Positions 1 to 6,694 are shown, numbered from the stretch's first letter. The stretch: DNA of 7,007 nucleotides from an uncultured Erysipelotrichaceae bacterium (GCA_900317015.1 ONFH01000164.1:1-7007), one strand, 5' to 3'. Notes: generated by a model from the letters alone, not told the origin. Numbers and translations: made by a program.

Positions 1-82
1 AGCGACCGTTGTCGTCTTACGCTACATGGCGTGGCAGAGATACCACTTCCATTGGGCGAAGCACAATGGGAGTGGAGAATTC
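1..82 (+). mobile_element. Candidate IS200/IS605-type end (hairpin, probably right end)
   Basis: Positions 43-54 pair with 64-75 as a 12-bp hairpin (CCACTTCCATTG / CAATGGGAGTGG) with one T-G wobble (T48-G70) and a 9-nt loop. The hairpin is preceded by GGCAGAG and followed by AGAATTC. The same arrangement recurs at 6935-6978, with the wobble at the same, sixth, pair. Because the wobble is T-G on the plus strand but would be A-C on the minus strand, the folded strand is probably plus. IS200/IS605 elements carry same-polarity subterminal hairpins at both ends and lack inverted terminal repeats, so this would be the right end of an element lying left of the window. The match to the other hairpin stops near 82, where the GGDEF gene begins. 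All three plus frames are open at the left edge, but I cannot assign them to tnpB. It could instead be a dispersed palindromic repeat. Confidence 0.45.
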
Positions 83-978
83 ATTTTGGAACTATAGAGG
101 GCATATTGCTTATTCACATCATAGCCCATCATTTTAAGGGATAGCTTTGCATGATTTAAAGCAGTGATAATTGTATCGGCGAATGTGAGTTCACATAGGC
201 CCGCTTTTAAGCCGGACGTATTGCCTTTGGCATTTCTAATAATATCCCTGTTAAGACTGTCAATTAATTGCGTTGCGTGATGATTTTCCGTAATGACGAT
301 AAAGCAGTCACCATAACCTCGTGCAATCAAAGCATCAGGATAATATTTGCGTAAGTATCCGGCAATTAAACATAATAGATTATCTCCAGCCTCATAGCCA
401 TACTGGTTATTATAGTTTTGCATGGCCGGAACACTGAAGTAAATGCAGAGTGGCTCTTTTTGTGAAAGACGGATTGCATTGATTCTTTCATCGCCAAATT
501 CATGAAGATAATTGAGATTAGGAAGCTTCGTGAGGGGATCAATATAAAAATGATCTTCACGAAACTCTAAATATTGTTTTGTGGATTCTTCGATATGTTT
601 TGCACTTTTTGTTAAATCGGTATAATACAAAAATGCTAGTTCTGTACCGTCATCCATTGTTTGCCAGAAGCCAACTGTATGAATGAGTTTCATCACTTCG
701 TTTGCACCGCCAACGTGATAAAAGACATCATAAGGGGTTTCATGATTCGCAAATTCTTTTCCTTTTTGGGCAAGCATACCAGCATCACGTTCGTCAACAC
801 GATCAAACATGCTTGAATCTAGAGCCGATGTTAGATGTTCTCTCGTATCGGAACGCATCTTGCAGAAGCCATCCGAGACAAGGACCGTCACGACTTTTCT
901 GTCAACGACCTGATAGACGGCCAGTGCCATCTCTTGTTTTTCTAATAGTTCTCTTATTGTATGATCAAACTGATACAT
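22..978 (-). CDS. PAS / degenerate GGDEF domain protein, 3' end probably truncated
   Basis: A 318-residue soluble protein with no signal peptide or membrane segment. Residues about 10-125 look like a PAS-type sensor region, and residues about 145-298 are a GGDEF fold (IDPLTKLPNLNYL start, ALNHAKLSLK near the end). The active site is lost: the GGDEF signature reads YGDCF (222-226), so the catalytic Glu is Cys. The metal-binding Asp region reads SVP (182-184), and the usual GHxxGD is GYEAGD. Diguanylate cyclase activity is therefore unlikely; a GTP- or protein-binding role is possible. The last 19 residues, from N300, do not look like the family and are encoded by the hairpin sequence at 22-81, so the gene was probably cut by an insertion. 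Relatives often continue into an EAL domain. The ATG at 978 has only a weak AGAAAGAGAG ribosome site. It is divergent from the large EAL/GGDEF gene, suggesting a related signalling role. Confidence 0.75.
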   Translation of the reverse strand: MYQFDHTIRELLEKQEMALAVYQVVDRKVVTVLVSDGFCKMRSDTREHLTSALDSSMFDRVDERDAGMLAQKGKEFANHETPYDVFYHVGGANEVMKLIHTVGFWQTMDDGTELAFLYYTDLTKSAKHIEESTKQYLEFREDHFYIDPLTKLPNLNYLHEFGDERINAIRLSQKEPLCIYFSVPAMQNYNNQYGYEAGDNLLCLIAGYLRKYYPDALIARGYGDCFIVITENHHATQLIDSLNRDIIRNAKGNTSGLKAGLCELTFADTIITALNHAKLSLKMMGYDVNKQYALYSSKMNSPLPLCFAQWKWYLCHAM

Positions 979-1009
979 GATCTATTTTCTCTCTTTCTTT
1001 TGTAGATGG

Positions 1010-1025
1010 AGGGACTTAGGTCCCT
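1010..1025. repeat. 6-bp perfect hairpin in the 5' leader of the PAS-GGDEF gene
   Basis: AGGGAC (1010-1015) and GTCCCT (1020-1025) flank a 4-nt loop. It lies about 32 bases upstream of the minus-strand start at 978, inside its presumed leader. No T-tract follows on either strand, so it is not a convincing terminator. It could be an operator or an mRNA-stabilising or translation-modulating hairpin. The conserved elements of a GEMM-type c-di-GMP riboswitch are not visible here. Confidence 0.35.
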
Positions 1026-1090
1026 ATCAAATGATAAGAACAAGGAATTCATCATTGATACTGGAATAATTCTTGTTTCACCTGTTTATA

Positions 1091-1120
1091 ATTATATAAT
1101 GTCACAAAAAAACAAAGCAA
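1091..1120 (-). promoter_or_regulatory. Candidate promoter for the PAS-GGDEF gene
   Basis: Read on the minus strand, TTGCTT (1115-1120) and a perfect TATAAT (1091-1096) are separated by 18 bases. Transcription would start near 1084 and give a leader of about 105 nt. The same AT-rich patch also gives a plus-strand reading (TTGTTT at 1073-1078, 16 bases, TATAAT at 1095-1100), so the direction is uncertain. Confidence 0.4.
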
Positions 1121-1181
1121 TCACTTTCGCAACTGTTGATCATATTGTTATCAAAGAAAAATAGCGAAGATGCCGTTTTTA

Positions 1182-1210
1182 TTTACATATCAAATAAAAT
1201 TCGATAAGAT
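1182..1210 (+). promoter_or_regulatory. Candidate promoter for the EAL/GGDEF gene
   Basis: TTTACA (1182-1187), a 17-base spacer and TAAGAT (1205-1210) form a good sigma-A-like promoter. It lies 42 bases before the TTG start at 1253, giving a leader of about 36 nt. A second, more distant candidate lies at 1073-1100. Confidence 0.5.
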
Positions 1211-1252
1211 TTTTATAGAGGGGTATGGAGTCTGAGAAAGAAGGTGATTATT

Positions 1253-4200
1253 TTGAATAAGGAATATTTTGTGAATCATATCGATGAAGCATTAGACAGT
1301 GGAGACATTCAAGTTTATTTTCAGCCGATTATGCGTTCACTTACTCGAGAAATCACTTCCTTAGAATGTCTAACAAGATGGATTATTGATGATACAGTTT
1401 ATTGTTCCGATGCGTTTATACCTTTATTAGAGGAAAGTGGCATCTGTTATAAGGTTGACTTGAATGAATTTAGACAGGCTTGCCAAAGAATTGTCGAACG
1501 GCGCCAGAATCACGAAAAAGAAATTATGTTTTCGGTTAATTTCTCGGCGACTGATTTTGAGATCCCCGACATGATTGATCAGGTGATGGCCATCTTAAAT
1601 GAATATGATGTAAAACCAGAACAGTTTAATATTGAGATTGAAAGTCGTTATCTTCTGTCTCTTAAAGAAACGATTTATACACATATTGAAGCCCTTTGCA
1701 AATGTGGCTTTCATATTTGGCTTAATGATTTTGGCATCTATACCTATCCTACAAAACTCCTTCTTAATCCAGCTATTGATGGCATTAAGATTGACCACAA
1801 TGTGATCAGTGATCATGAGGACTTTACGAAAACTCTGATCATTTCAACATTAGCGGTTGCGAAAAAGGCAGGGAGTCAAACGTTAGTTGTTGGTGTGGAA
1901 AATGAAGAGATGTTAGAATTCTTACGCTCGATTGGCTGTGAACGTGCGCAAGGTCATTATATTGCCAAGGCGGATAGCTACGATAATGTGATGAAGGAAT
2001 TAAAAAGCAAAGGCTACCTCTTTGAAGAGATTAACAAGAGAGGTTTCTATAATAAAATCGAAAGTCAGCTCGATTATCTTTCTTCACGTAATCTCGCCGT
2101 GCTTCTTTACGACGGTATGAAGATGCATTATTTAAGTGCCAATGAAGGATATATGCAGGTCTTAAAAAAGATGGGCTATGATTCCTTAGAAGCTAGTGAA
2201 AAACAATGTAATAGGGTCGGTGCGAATGTTGGCACATTCTTACAAACCCGTGCCGGTAAGATTATTCATGGTTCAAGAGAATATTTTGAATTCATGGCCG
2301 GTAAAATTAAGATTGGCTGTTCTTGCTACATGGTGGCATCTCAAGAGGGGCTTCATGCATTCATGTTTGATGTGATCATTGTCAAAATTGATGAAAATGA
2401 AGAGCCTGATGAGAAAAGCAATATTGATCTTGTCGCGACCGCCTACTTATTGTTCATGGAATCTTATTTGATTGATCTGACACATCATACGATGATGGGG
2501 ATCACTTATAATTATGAACTCCAGAATATTGAAATGATCGATCTTGATCTCGAAGAGACGATCAATGCTTATGGTCATAGTTTTGTAAATCCATTAGATC
2601 GCAAACGTTATTTTGAATTCATGGACTTTCGTACCATCATGCCAAGACTTAAAGCGTCTTCGGGAAAGATTCATACGTTACTTAGAATCAAACGACCAGG
2701 AAATGAAGATCAATGGATGGTGTTGTTAGTTAAACATGAAAAACGTGAATTCTCCGATCTGTTAATTTTATGTATCTATCCTTATGATACACAACTCTAT
2801 TCCATCTATTATGAAGAAAGCCAAAATGTCACTATCCATCAAAAACAAGAAATGGTACGAGTAACAGATCAGCTTCTCTCACCACAGGACTTTACACGTT
2901 TATTAGCTTCTTATTGTGAAAGCTATGAAGAAAGCGGACATGATTTTGCCTTGTTAATTTATCATGTGCCTCGCTTTGATGATCCAAAAGCTAAAAGAGT
3001 ACGTCCTTCACAAGAGCTCTTAGTCACGTTAGAAAAGATTCTTTATGAAAATCTTGAAGATCATGATCAGAAGGGCATTTGTTTTATTGAAGACGGTCGT
3101 CTCTGTTTCTTGATGAAAGCATCGCAGGTCGACTTGATTGAGCCATTAGCTGTGATCCTTCGTCGTGCGATCGTTTCGAGAATTAAGAGTCATGTTGTCA
3201 TCGATGAGTCTGATGTCGTTGGGCATATTTATATTGCTTCCCAGGTTGATCAAGGATATCAAGGACTCTTTGTGACCATGTGTGAAAAACTCTACTCGAT
3301 TCCTGTTCGTAAAAGAGAGAGCCTCATCTCGAAAGATTTATTTAAGCATGGTTTTGATGATAATTTTGAGTATATCTTAGATCAGCTGCCTTATGGTATC
3401 ATGTTAGTGAGTGAAGATAAGAAGATTACGTTCTGGAATAAGAAGGCTGAAGTGATGACTGGTTATCTGCAACATGAAATGATCAATGAGTCATGCCACA
3501 GTTTTGGAATGCATTGTCTTTGCGAGACCGGCGATCTTTTATGCAATGTCGGTTGTCCTTTTAACAAGGTCAAGAAAAATGGCTATGCGCCAAGTGAACG
3601 TGCCTTCTTCAAGCATCATGATGGTTATCGTATTGAAATTAAAATGTGCAGTGTTCCGCTTCGTAATCGTCAGGGAAAGATTAAAGCTGTTTTAACCATC
3701 TTTGTTCGTGCCGGGGATCGTGAATATGCCGATGATACGCTCATGAGCCTCTATAATGCCGTTAATATTGATCCATTGACACAGATTTCAAGACGACAGT
3801 ACGTGGAAGATGCCATTGAATATAAAATTGATGACTATCATCGTTATCATAATCTCTTCTGTGTATTATTTGCGGATATTAATGGCTTTGGCAATTTCAA
3901 TAATACGTACGGTCATGAAGCCGGCGATAAGATTCTCAAGAAGTTTGGTCAGGCCTTACGCATGTATACGAGAAAAGGCAATGTATGTGGACGCTGGGGT
4001 GGCGATGAGTTTATTGTCGTCTTAAAAGTCGATCAAAAACCAGATTTGCAGGCTATTGCGAAACGATACTATGATCTTGCGAAAAATGTAAAAGTTGACT
4101 ACAACAAAACGACATTGAGTATGACGATTTCGATTGGTATTACATTAGTAAGAGAAGGGGACGATGTTGACAATATTGTCCGTCGTGCTGATGTCTATAT

Positions 4201-4285
4201 GTATCAGGCTAAATATCATACGCAAAGTCGCATTGTTACCGATGAGACTTATCGAGAAGATATTCCGGATACGCGTAAAAAATAA
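1253..4285 (+). CDS. Multi-domain c-di-GMP protein: degenerate EAL, PAS-like regions, degenerate GGDEF, PAS, intact GGDEF
   Basis: A soluble signalling protein of about 1010 residues; no membrane helices are seen. (1) EAL fold, about residues 8-250. It keeps the Glu of EAL (E38, in ECL), the Asn of SVNFS (96), the KID Lys (179) and the AQG Gln (233). The DDFG motif is NDFG (158-161), its following loop is unlike GTGYSS, and the first Glu of EGVE is Val (213), so phosphodiesterase activity is probably lost. (2) Two PAS-like regions, about 265-390 and 391-523. (3) A GGDEF-like region, about 534-684, without a signature. (4) A PAS domain, about 702-825, with a cysteine cluster (C748, C755, C757, C764, C768). 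(5) An intact GGDEF domain, about 839-998, with D875, NNTYGHEAGD and RWGGDEF (signature 916-920); the inhibitory RxxD site reads RKGN. The net prediction is a sensor-controlled diguanylate cyclase. The TTG start is chosen because AAGAAGGTGAT sits 8 nt upstream; the in-frame GTG at 1244 lies inside that ribosome site. Confidence 0.85.
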   Translation: MNKEYFVNHIDEALDSGDIQVYFQPIMRSLTREITSLECLTRWIIDDTVYCSDAFIPLLEESGICYKVDLNEFRQACQRIVERRQNHEKEIMFSVNFSATDFEIPDMIDQVMAILNEYDVKPEQFNIEIESRYLLSLKETIYTHIEALCKCGFHIWLNDFGIYTYPTKLLLNPAIDGIKIDHNVISDHEDFTKTLIISTLAVAKKAGSQTLVVGVENEEMLEFLRSIGCERAQGHYIAKADSYDNVMKELKSKGYLFEEINKRGFYNKIESQLDYLSSRNLAVLLYDGMKMHYLSANEGYMQVLKKMGYDSLEASEKQCNRVGANVGTFLQTRAGKIIHGSREYFEFMAGKIKIGCSCYMVASQEGLHAFMFDVIIVKIDENEEPDEKSNIDLVATAYLLFMESYLIDLTHHTMMGITYNYELQNIEMIDLDLEETINAYGHSFVNPLDRKRYFEFMDFRTIMPRLKASSGKIHTLLRIKRPGNEDQWMVLLVKHEKREFSDLLILCIYPYDTQLYSIYYEESQNVTIHQKQEMVRVTDQLLSPQDFTRLLASYCESYEESGHDFALLIYHVPRFDDPKAKRVRPSQELLVTLEKILYENLEDHDQKGICFIEDGRLCFLMKASQVDLIEPLAVILRRAIVSRIKSHVVIDESDVVGHIYIASQVDQGYQGLFVTMCEKLYSIPVRKRESLISKDLFKHGFDDNFEYILDQLPYGIMLVSEDKKITFWNKKAEVMTGYLQHEMINESCHSFGMHCLCETGDLLCNVGCPFNKVKKNGYAPSERAFFKHHDGYRIEIKMCSVPLRNRQGKIKAVLTIFVRAGDREYADDTLMSLYNAVNIDPLTQISRRQYVEDAIEYKIDDYHRYHNLFCVLFADINGFGNFNNTYGHEAGDKILKKFGQALRMYTRKGNVCGRWGGDEFIVVLKVDQKPDLQAIAKRYYDLAKNVKVDYNKTTLSMTISIGITLVREGDDVDNIVRRADVYMYQAKYHTQSRIVTDETYREDIPDTRKK

Positions 4286-4307
4286 GAGGGAAGCACGCTT
4301 CCCTCTT
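4284..4307. terminator. Bidirectional intrinsic terminator between convergent genes
   Basis: AAGAGGGAAGC (4284-4294) pairs perfectly with GCTTCCCTCTT (4297-4307), an 11-bp stem whose tip is tight, so the last pair or two probably open. It overlaps the stop codon of the plus-strand gene (4283-4285). On the minus strand the stem is followed by TTATTTTTT-type sequence, an excellent tract for ending asnB transcripts. On the plus strand the following TTCTCATACTT tract is weaker. It serves both convergent genes. Confidence 0.85.
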
Positions 4308-4323
4308 TCTCATACTTATATCA

Positions 4324-5907
4324 TTATTTACCTGAATCACCATAGTTCTTAAGAACACGAGCGCTAGGGTCATTGACATCACAGTTTTCCCAAGTCTTGT
4401 TTGGCATCCAGAAGTCTTTGATCCATTTACTTGAATCTGGATAGAATTCTTCAAAGATATCACGATATAAAAGTGATTCTTTTGTAAATGGTGTGCCATA
4501 TGGATACTTTTCTTTAGCAGCTGCCACATCTTCATCAGTATACTGTTCTTCGGCATATTCTTTTAAGTAATCAACCATGGAATGACCAACGGCATCACTG
4601 AAGGCTGCTTTTTCTCTAAAGAGAATGTCATCAGGAAGGTAATCCATACCTTCAAAGGCATGTCTTAATAAATACTTTCCTTTGTTATAATGGTTCATCT
4701 TCTTATCAGGGTTGATGGCCATGGCATAGTCGACAAAACGTAAGTCCGCGAATGGGACACGTCCTTCAAGCGCATTCGCTGAAATGCAGCGGTCCGCTCT
4801 TAAGACATCATACATATATAATTCTCTGACACGTTTTTCACTTTCCTTCTGGAATTCTTCAGGAGAAGGAGCGAAATCAGTATATTTATAACCAAATAAT
4901 TCATCAGAGACTTCACCAGTCATAATCACTTTGATATCTGTATTCTTCTTGATCCAGTGACAAAGAATATACATACCAATAGAAGCTCTAATGGTTGTAA
5001 TATCCCAAGTTTCAAGATGGTAGATGACTTCTCTTAAGACACCTAAAACATCCTGTTTAGTCATGATGACTTCAGTATGATCAGTGCCTAAGTAATCCGC
5101 AACTTCTTTCGCATATTTTAAATCGATTGGATCTGTTTCCATACCGATCGCAAAGGTACGAATTGGATGATCGGTAATTCTTTGACCGATGGAACATACT
5201 AATGAAGAATCAAGACCACCTGATAATAAGTAACCAACAGGGGCATCAGACTGTAATCTCTTTTCCACACCGGCAATTAATTTTTCTCTTAACTTGGTGG
5301 CGATGGTTTCAAGATCATCATCATTCATTAATTTTGTATCACTTAAATCGTTGTAGCAGACAAACTTTTCGCCATCATAGTAATGTCCTGGTGGGAAAGG
5401 CATAATGTCATCACAAAGATCAAAAAGGGCCTTTGCTTCAGAAGCGACCGCAAATTTATGTTCACCTTTTGTATAGCCGTAGAACATTGGACGGATGCCC
5501 ATAGGATCTCTAGCAGCCATAAACTTATCTGTTTTTGAATCATAGAATGCTAAAGCAAATTCAGCATCCAGATATTTACACATCACTTCAAGTCCAAATT
5601 TCTGATATAAAGGAATTAAAACTTCACAGTCAGATGTTGAACGGAATGGATAATCCGGGAACATCTTCTTTAAAGCAGGATAGTTATAAATTTCACCGTT
5701 GCACACTAACATGATGCCATTGTGTTCAAATGGCTGCATGCCTTTAGGAGATAAGTCCATGATTGCTAAACGGTCAAAACCAAATGTTTTGTTTTTATAG
5801 AAAGCTGAACGGGTCATATCAGGACCACGATCAGAGATCTTCCATAAAGATTTGTTAAATGTATCTAAACTATATTCGTCTGAGTCTAATGCTAAAATAC
5901 CACACAT
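4324..5907 (-). CDS. asnB: Asparagine synthase (glutamine-hydrolysing)
   Basis: Cytoplasmic enzyme making asparagine from aspartate, ATP and glutamine-derived ammonia. The 527 residues include both catalytic halves. The N-terminal class II glutamine amidotransferase domain starts MCGI, so Cys2 becomes the N-terminal nucleophile; it shows DRGPD (26-30), NGEIYN (70-75), SDCE (92-95) and ARDPMGIRP (132-140). The synthetase half has the ATP pyrophosphatase loop SGGLDSS (229-235), GEVSDELFGY (331-340) and, further on, the ANALEGRVPFADLRF region and the LPDDILFREKAAFSD block. The ATG at 5907 is chosen over an upstream in-frame ATG at 5958 because GGAGG lies 8 nt before it and because Cys must follow Met; the upstream ATG also falls at the attenuator hairpin. 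The length is close to E. coli AsnB (554). The gene is monocistronic, converges with the EAL/GGDEF gene, and sits behind a T-box-like leader with an Asn specifier, which supports the assignment independently. Confidence 0.95.
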   Translation of the reverse strand: MCGILALDSDEYSLDTFNKSLWKISDRGPDMTRSAFYKNKTFGFDRLAIMDLSPKGMQPFEHNGIMLVCNGEIYNYPALKKMFPDYPFRSTSDCEVLIPLYQKFGLEVMCKYLDAEFALAFYDSKTDKFMAARDPMGIRPMFYGYTKGEHKFAVASEAKALFDLCDDIMPFPPGHYYDGEKFVCYNDLSDTKLMNDDDLETIATKLREKLIAGVEKRLQSDAPVGYLLSGGLDSSLVCSIGQRITDHPIRTFAIGMETDPIDLKYAKEVADYLGTDHTEVIMTKQDVLGVLREVIYHLETWDITTIRASIGMYILCHWIKKNTDIKVIMTGEVSDELFGYKYTDFAPSPEEFQKESEKRVRELYMYDVLRADRCISANALEGRVPFADLRFVDYAMAINPDKKMNHYNKGKYLLRHAFEGMDYLPDDILFREKAAFSDAVGHSMVDYLKEYAEEQYTDEDVAAAKEKYPYGTPFTKESLLYRDIFEEFYPDSSKWIKDFWMPNKTWENCDVNDPSARVLKNYGDSGK

Positions 5908-5929
5908 AATTAAAACCTCCATTCTTAAC

Positions 5930-5953
5930 AAAAAAACTCGCATAACTGCGAGT
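5930..5953 (-). terminator. Intrinsic terminator (attenuator) in the asnB leader
   Basis: On the minus strand ACTCGCA (5953-5947), loop GTTA and TGCGAGT (5942-5936) form a perfect 7-bp stem followed by six T residues. It lies 23 bases upstream of the asnB start and 7 bases before its ribosome site region, so it ends transcription inside the leader. This is the regulated element expected of a T-box attenuator. A competing 6-nt partner for its 5' arm (TACTCG, 5954-5949) is CGAGTA at 6037-6032. Confidence 0.85.
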
Positions 5954-5992
5954 ATCAAACACCATATGCCCTACATTATTACTATATTTATT

Positions 5993-6002
5993 AATGGAGG
6001 TT
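5993..6002 (-). promoter_or_regulatory. Candidate anti-Shine-Dalgarno in the asnB leader
   Basis: The leader RNA reads AACCTCCATT here and is perfectly complementary over 10 nt to AATGGAGGTT (5923-5914), which contains the asnB ribosome binding site. Pairing would enclose the terminator hairpin in the loop and hide the ribosome site. It suggests a second, translational control layer, known for T-boxes in Actinobacteria but usually not combined with a terminator. Confidence 0.5.
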
Positions 6003-6218
6003 ATCACATGGTACGGAAATACTTCTAAGAGTACTCGATACCCGCCAATCGTATCATGATTGAAAACGGTCTAGCCTACTTGCCTAAGCTTTGGGTAGAC
6101 AGCTCAGAGGTGTTCTTCGTGAATTGCTCCATCGCTAGACTTGCACCGTACTCTAGCTCGCTAAGACTTCTGCAAAACCTTACTCTCCTCGTCATCGCCT
6201 TATTCAATTTTCACTAGC

Positions 6219-6247
6219 AGTATAATAAAACTTTATTCGCTTGTCAA
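6219..6247 (-). promoter_or_regulatory. asnB promoter
   Basis: Read on the minus strand: perfect TTGACA (6247-6242), a 17-base spacer and TATACT (6224-6219). This is an almost ideal sigma-A promoter. Transcription should start around 6212, directly upstream of the T-box stem I. A strong constitutive promoter fits control by attenuation downstream. Confidence 0.85.
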
Positions 6248-6439
6248 TTAAAAAGTTTCAAAATTTGTTAAATAGATAAGAAATTATCTTTATATTTAGG
6301 AAAGAAAATAAAATATTCAAATTTTTTACAAAATGCGTATTCACGTTGTATTTTGTATACGATGAATCAAAAGAAAAATTACAAAATAATATTATTTCGA
6401 ATAAATCCTTTGAAAAAGAAAACAAATTTTGAAAACCTA
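6248..6439. other. AT-rich divergent intergenic gap, no gene seen
   Basis: This stretch is strongly AT-rich with many A and T runs. Minus-strand reading frames across it are low-complexity (F, N, I, S, K) and have no ribosome site, so I do not call them. The only structure I see is an imperfect hairpin, ACAAAAT (6328-6334) with ATTTTGT (6350-6356), around an inner CGT/ACG. No T-tract follows, so it may be an operator or chance. The gap could act as an UP-element-rich spacer for the two divergent promoters. Confidence 0.5.
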
Positions 6440-6468
6440 TTGAAAACTTCAAGAAAAATTACTAATAT
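6440..6468 (+). promoter_or_regulatory. Promoter of the DUF4250 gene
   Basis: TTGAAA (6440-6445), a 17-base spacer and TAATAT (6463-6468). The expected start near 6475 gives a leader of about 29 nt before the ATG at 6504. Confidence 0.6.
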
Positions 6469-6503
6469 TTAGGCAGATAACGTATCGGGAAGGAGATGCG
6501 ATC

Positions 6504-6683
6504 ATGAATAATTTACCAAATGATCCACATATGTTAGTAAGTGTAGTAAACACAAAGTTGAGAGATAACTACGATTCTTTAGATGCGCTTTGTGAAGACA
6601 TGGGCGTTAATCAGGAAAAGTTAGTCTTAAAACTTTTAGGTGCTGATTACACTTATGATTCAAGTATTAATCAATTCAAATAG
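6504..6683 (+). CDS. DUF4250 domain-containing small protein
   Basis: A 59-residue protein of unknown function that I recognise as DUF4250 from its N-terminus, MNNLPNDPHMLVSVVNTKLR, followed by a DSLDALCEDMGVNQEKL segment. That second part looks like a helix-turn-helix-like helical pair, but no DNA-binding role is established for the family. It has no signal peptide or membrane helix and should be cytosolic. The start is supported by AAGGAG (6490-6495) with 8-nt spacing, and the length matches the family, so it is complete. It has its own promoter and a terminator 12 bases after the stop, so it is a single-gene unit with no operon partners to hint at its role. Expression may be high given the good promoter and ribosome site. 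Confidence 0.88.
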   Translation: MNNLPNDPHMLVSVVNTKLRDNYDSLDALCEDMGVNQEKLVLKLLGADYTYDSSINQFK

Positions 6684-6694
6684 TACTGAGATGC

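Larger units (their letters stand above)
5930..6212 (-). ncRNA. T-box leader of asnB, Asn (AAC) specifier
   Basis: A leader of about 280 nt with recognisable T-box stem I parts, all on the minus strand. The kink-turn halves are GATGA (6196-6192) and CTGAG (6107-6103). The specifier-loop motif is GAGGAGAGTA (6190-6181). The distal AG-bulge/apical-loop pair is AGCGAGCTAGA...GGTGCAAGTCTAGC (6162-6134). The specifier segment is GAAGAACACCTCTGAG, where AAC (6114-6112) is followed by ACC as in known T-boxes. A stem II-like AAGTAGGCTAGACCG follows (about 6083-6069). The leader should bind tRNA-Asn and read through the terminator at 5930-5953 when the tRNA is uncharged. The canonical 14-nt T-box (AGGGTGGNACCGCG) is not found; the best candidate is TGGC at 6047-6044, which would pair with the GCCA end of tRNA-Asn. 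Start inferred from the promoter. Confidence 0.8.

Noticed and set aside
979..1252. A c-di-GMP riboswitch (GEMM) before either c-di-GMP gene.
   Set aside because: None of the conserved GEMM-I sequence elements are visible on either strand; only a simple 6-bp hairpin is present.
1244..1252. GTG start at 1244 for the EAL/GGDEF gene.
   Set aside because: The GTG lies within the AAGGTGAT ribosome site that is well spaced for the TTG at 1253; no good site precedes the GTG.
5908..5958. Longer asnB start at 5958 giving 17 extra residues.
   Set aside because: It would put residues before the catalytic N-terminal Cys, lacks a ribosome site and overlaps the attenuator hairpin.
6004..6216. Plus-strand frame from ATG at 6008 (after GGAGG at 5996-6000) that runs to TAG near 6214 with one internal TAA at codon 7.
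   Set aside because: It lies antisense to the T-box leader, has an in-frame stop and no recognisable product. The apparent ribosome site is explained as the complement of the anti-Shine-Dalgarno.
6258..6452. Minus-strand open frame of 64 residues in the AT-rich gap.
   Set aside because: Low-complexity F/N/I/S composition, no ribosome binding site, and it overlaps the promoter of the DUF4250 gene.
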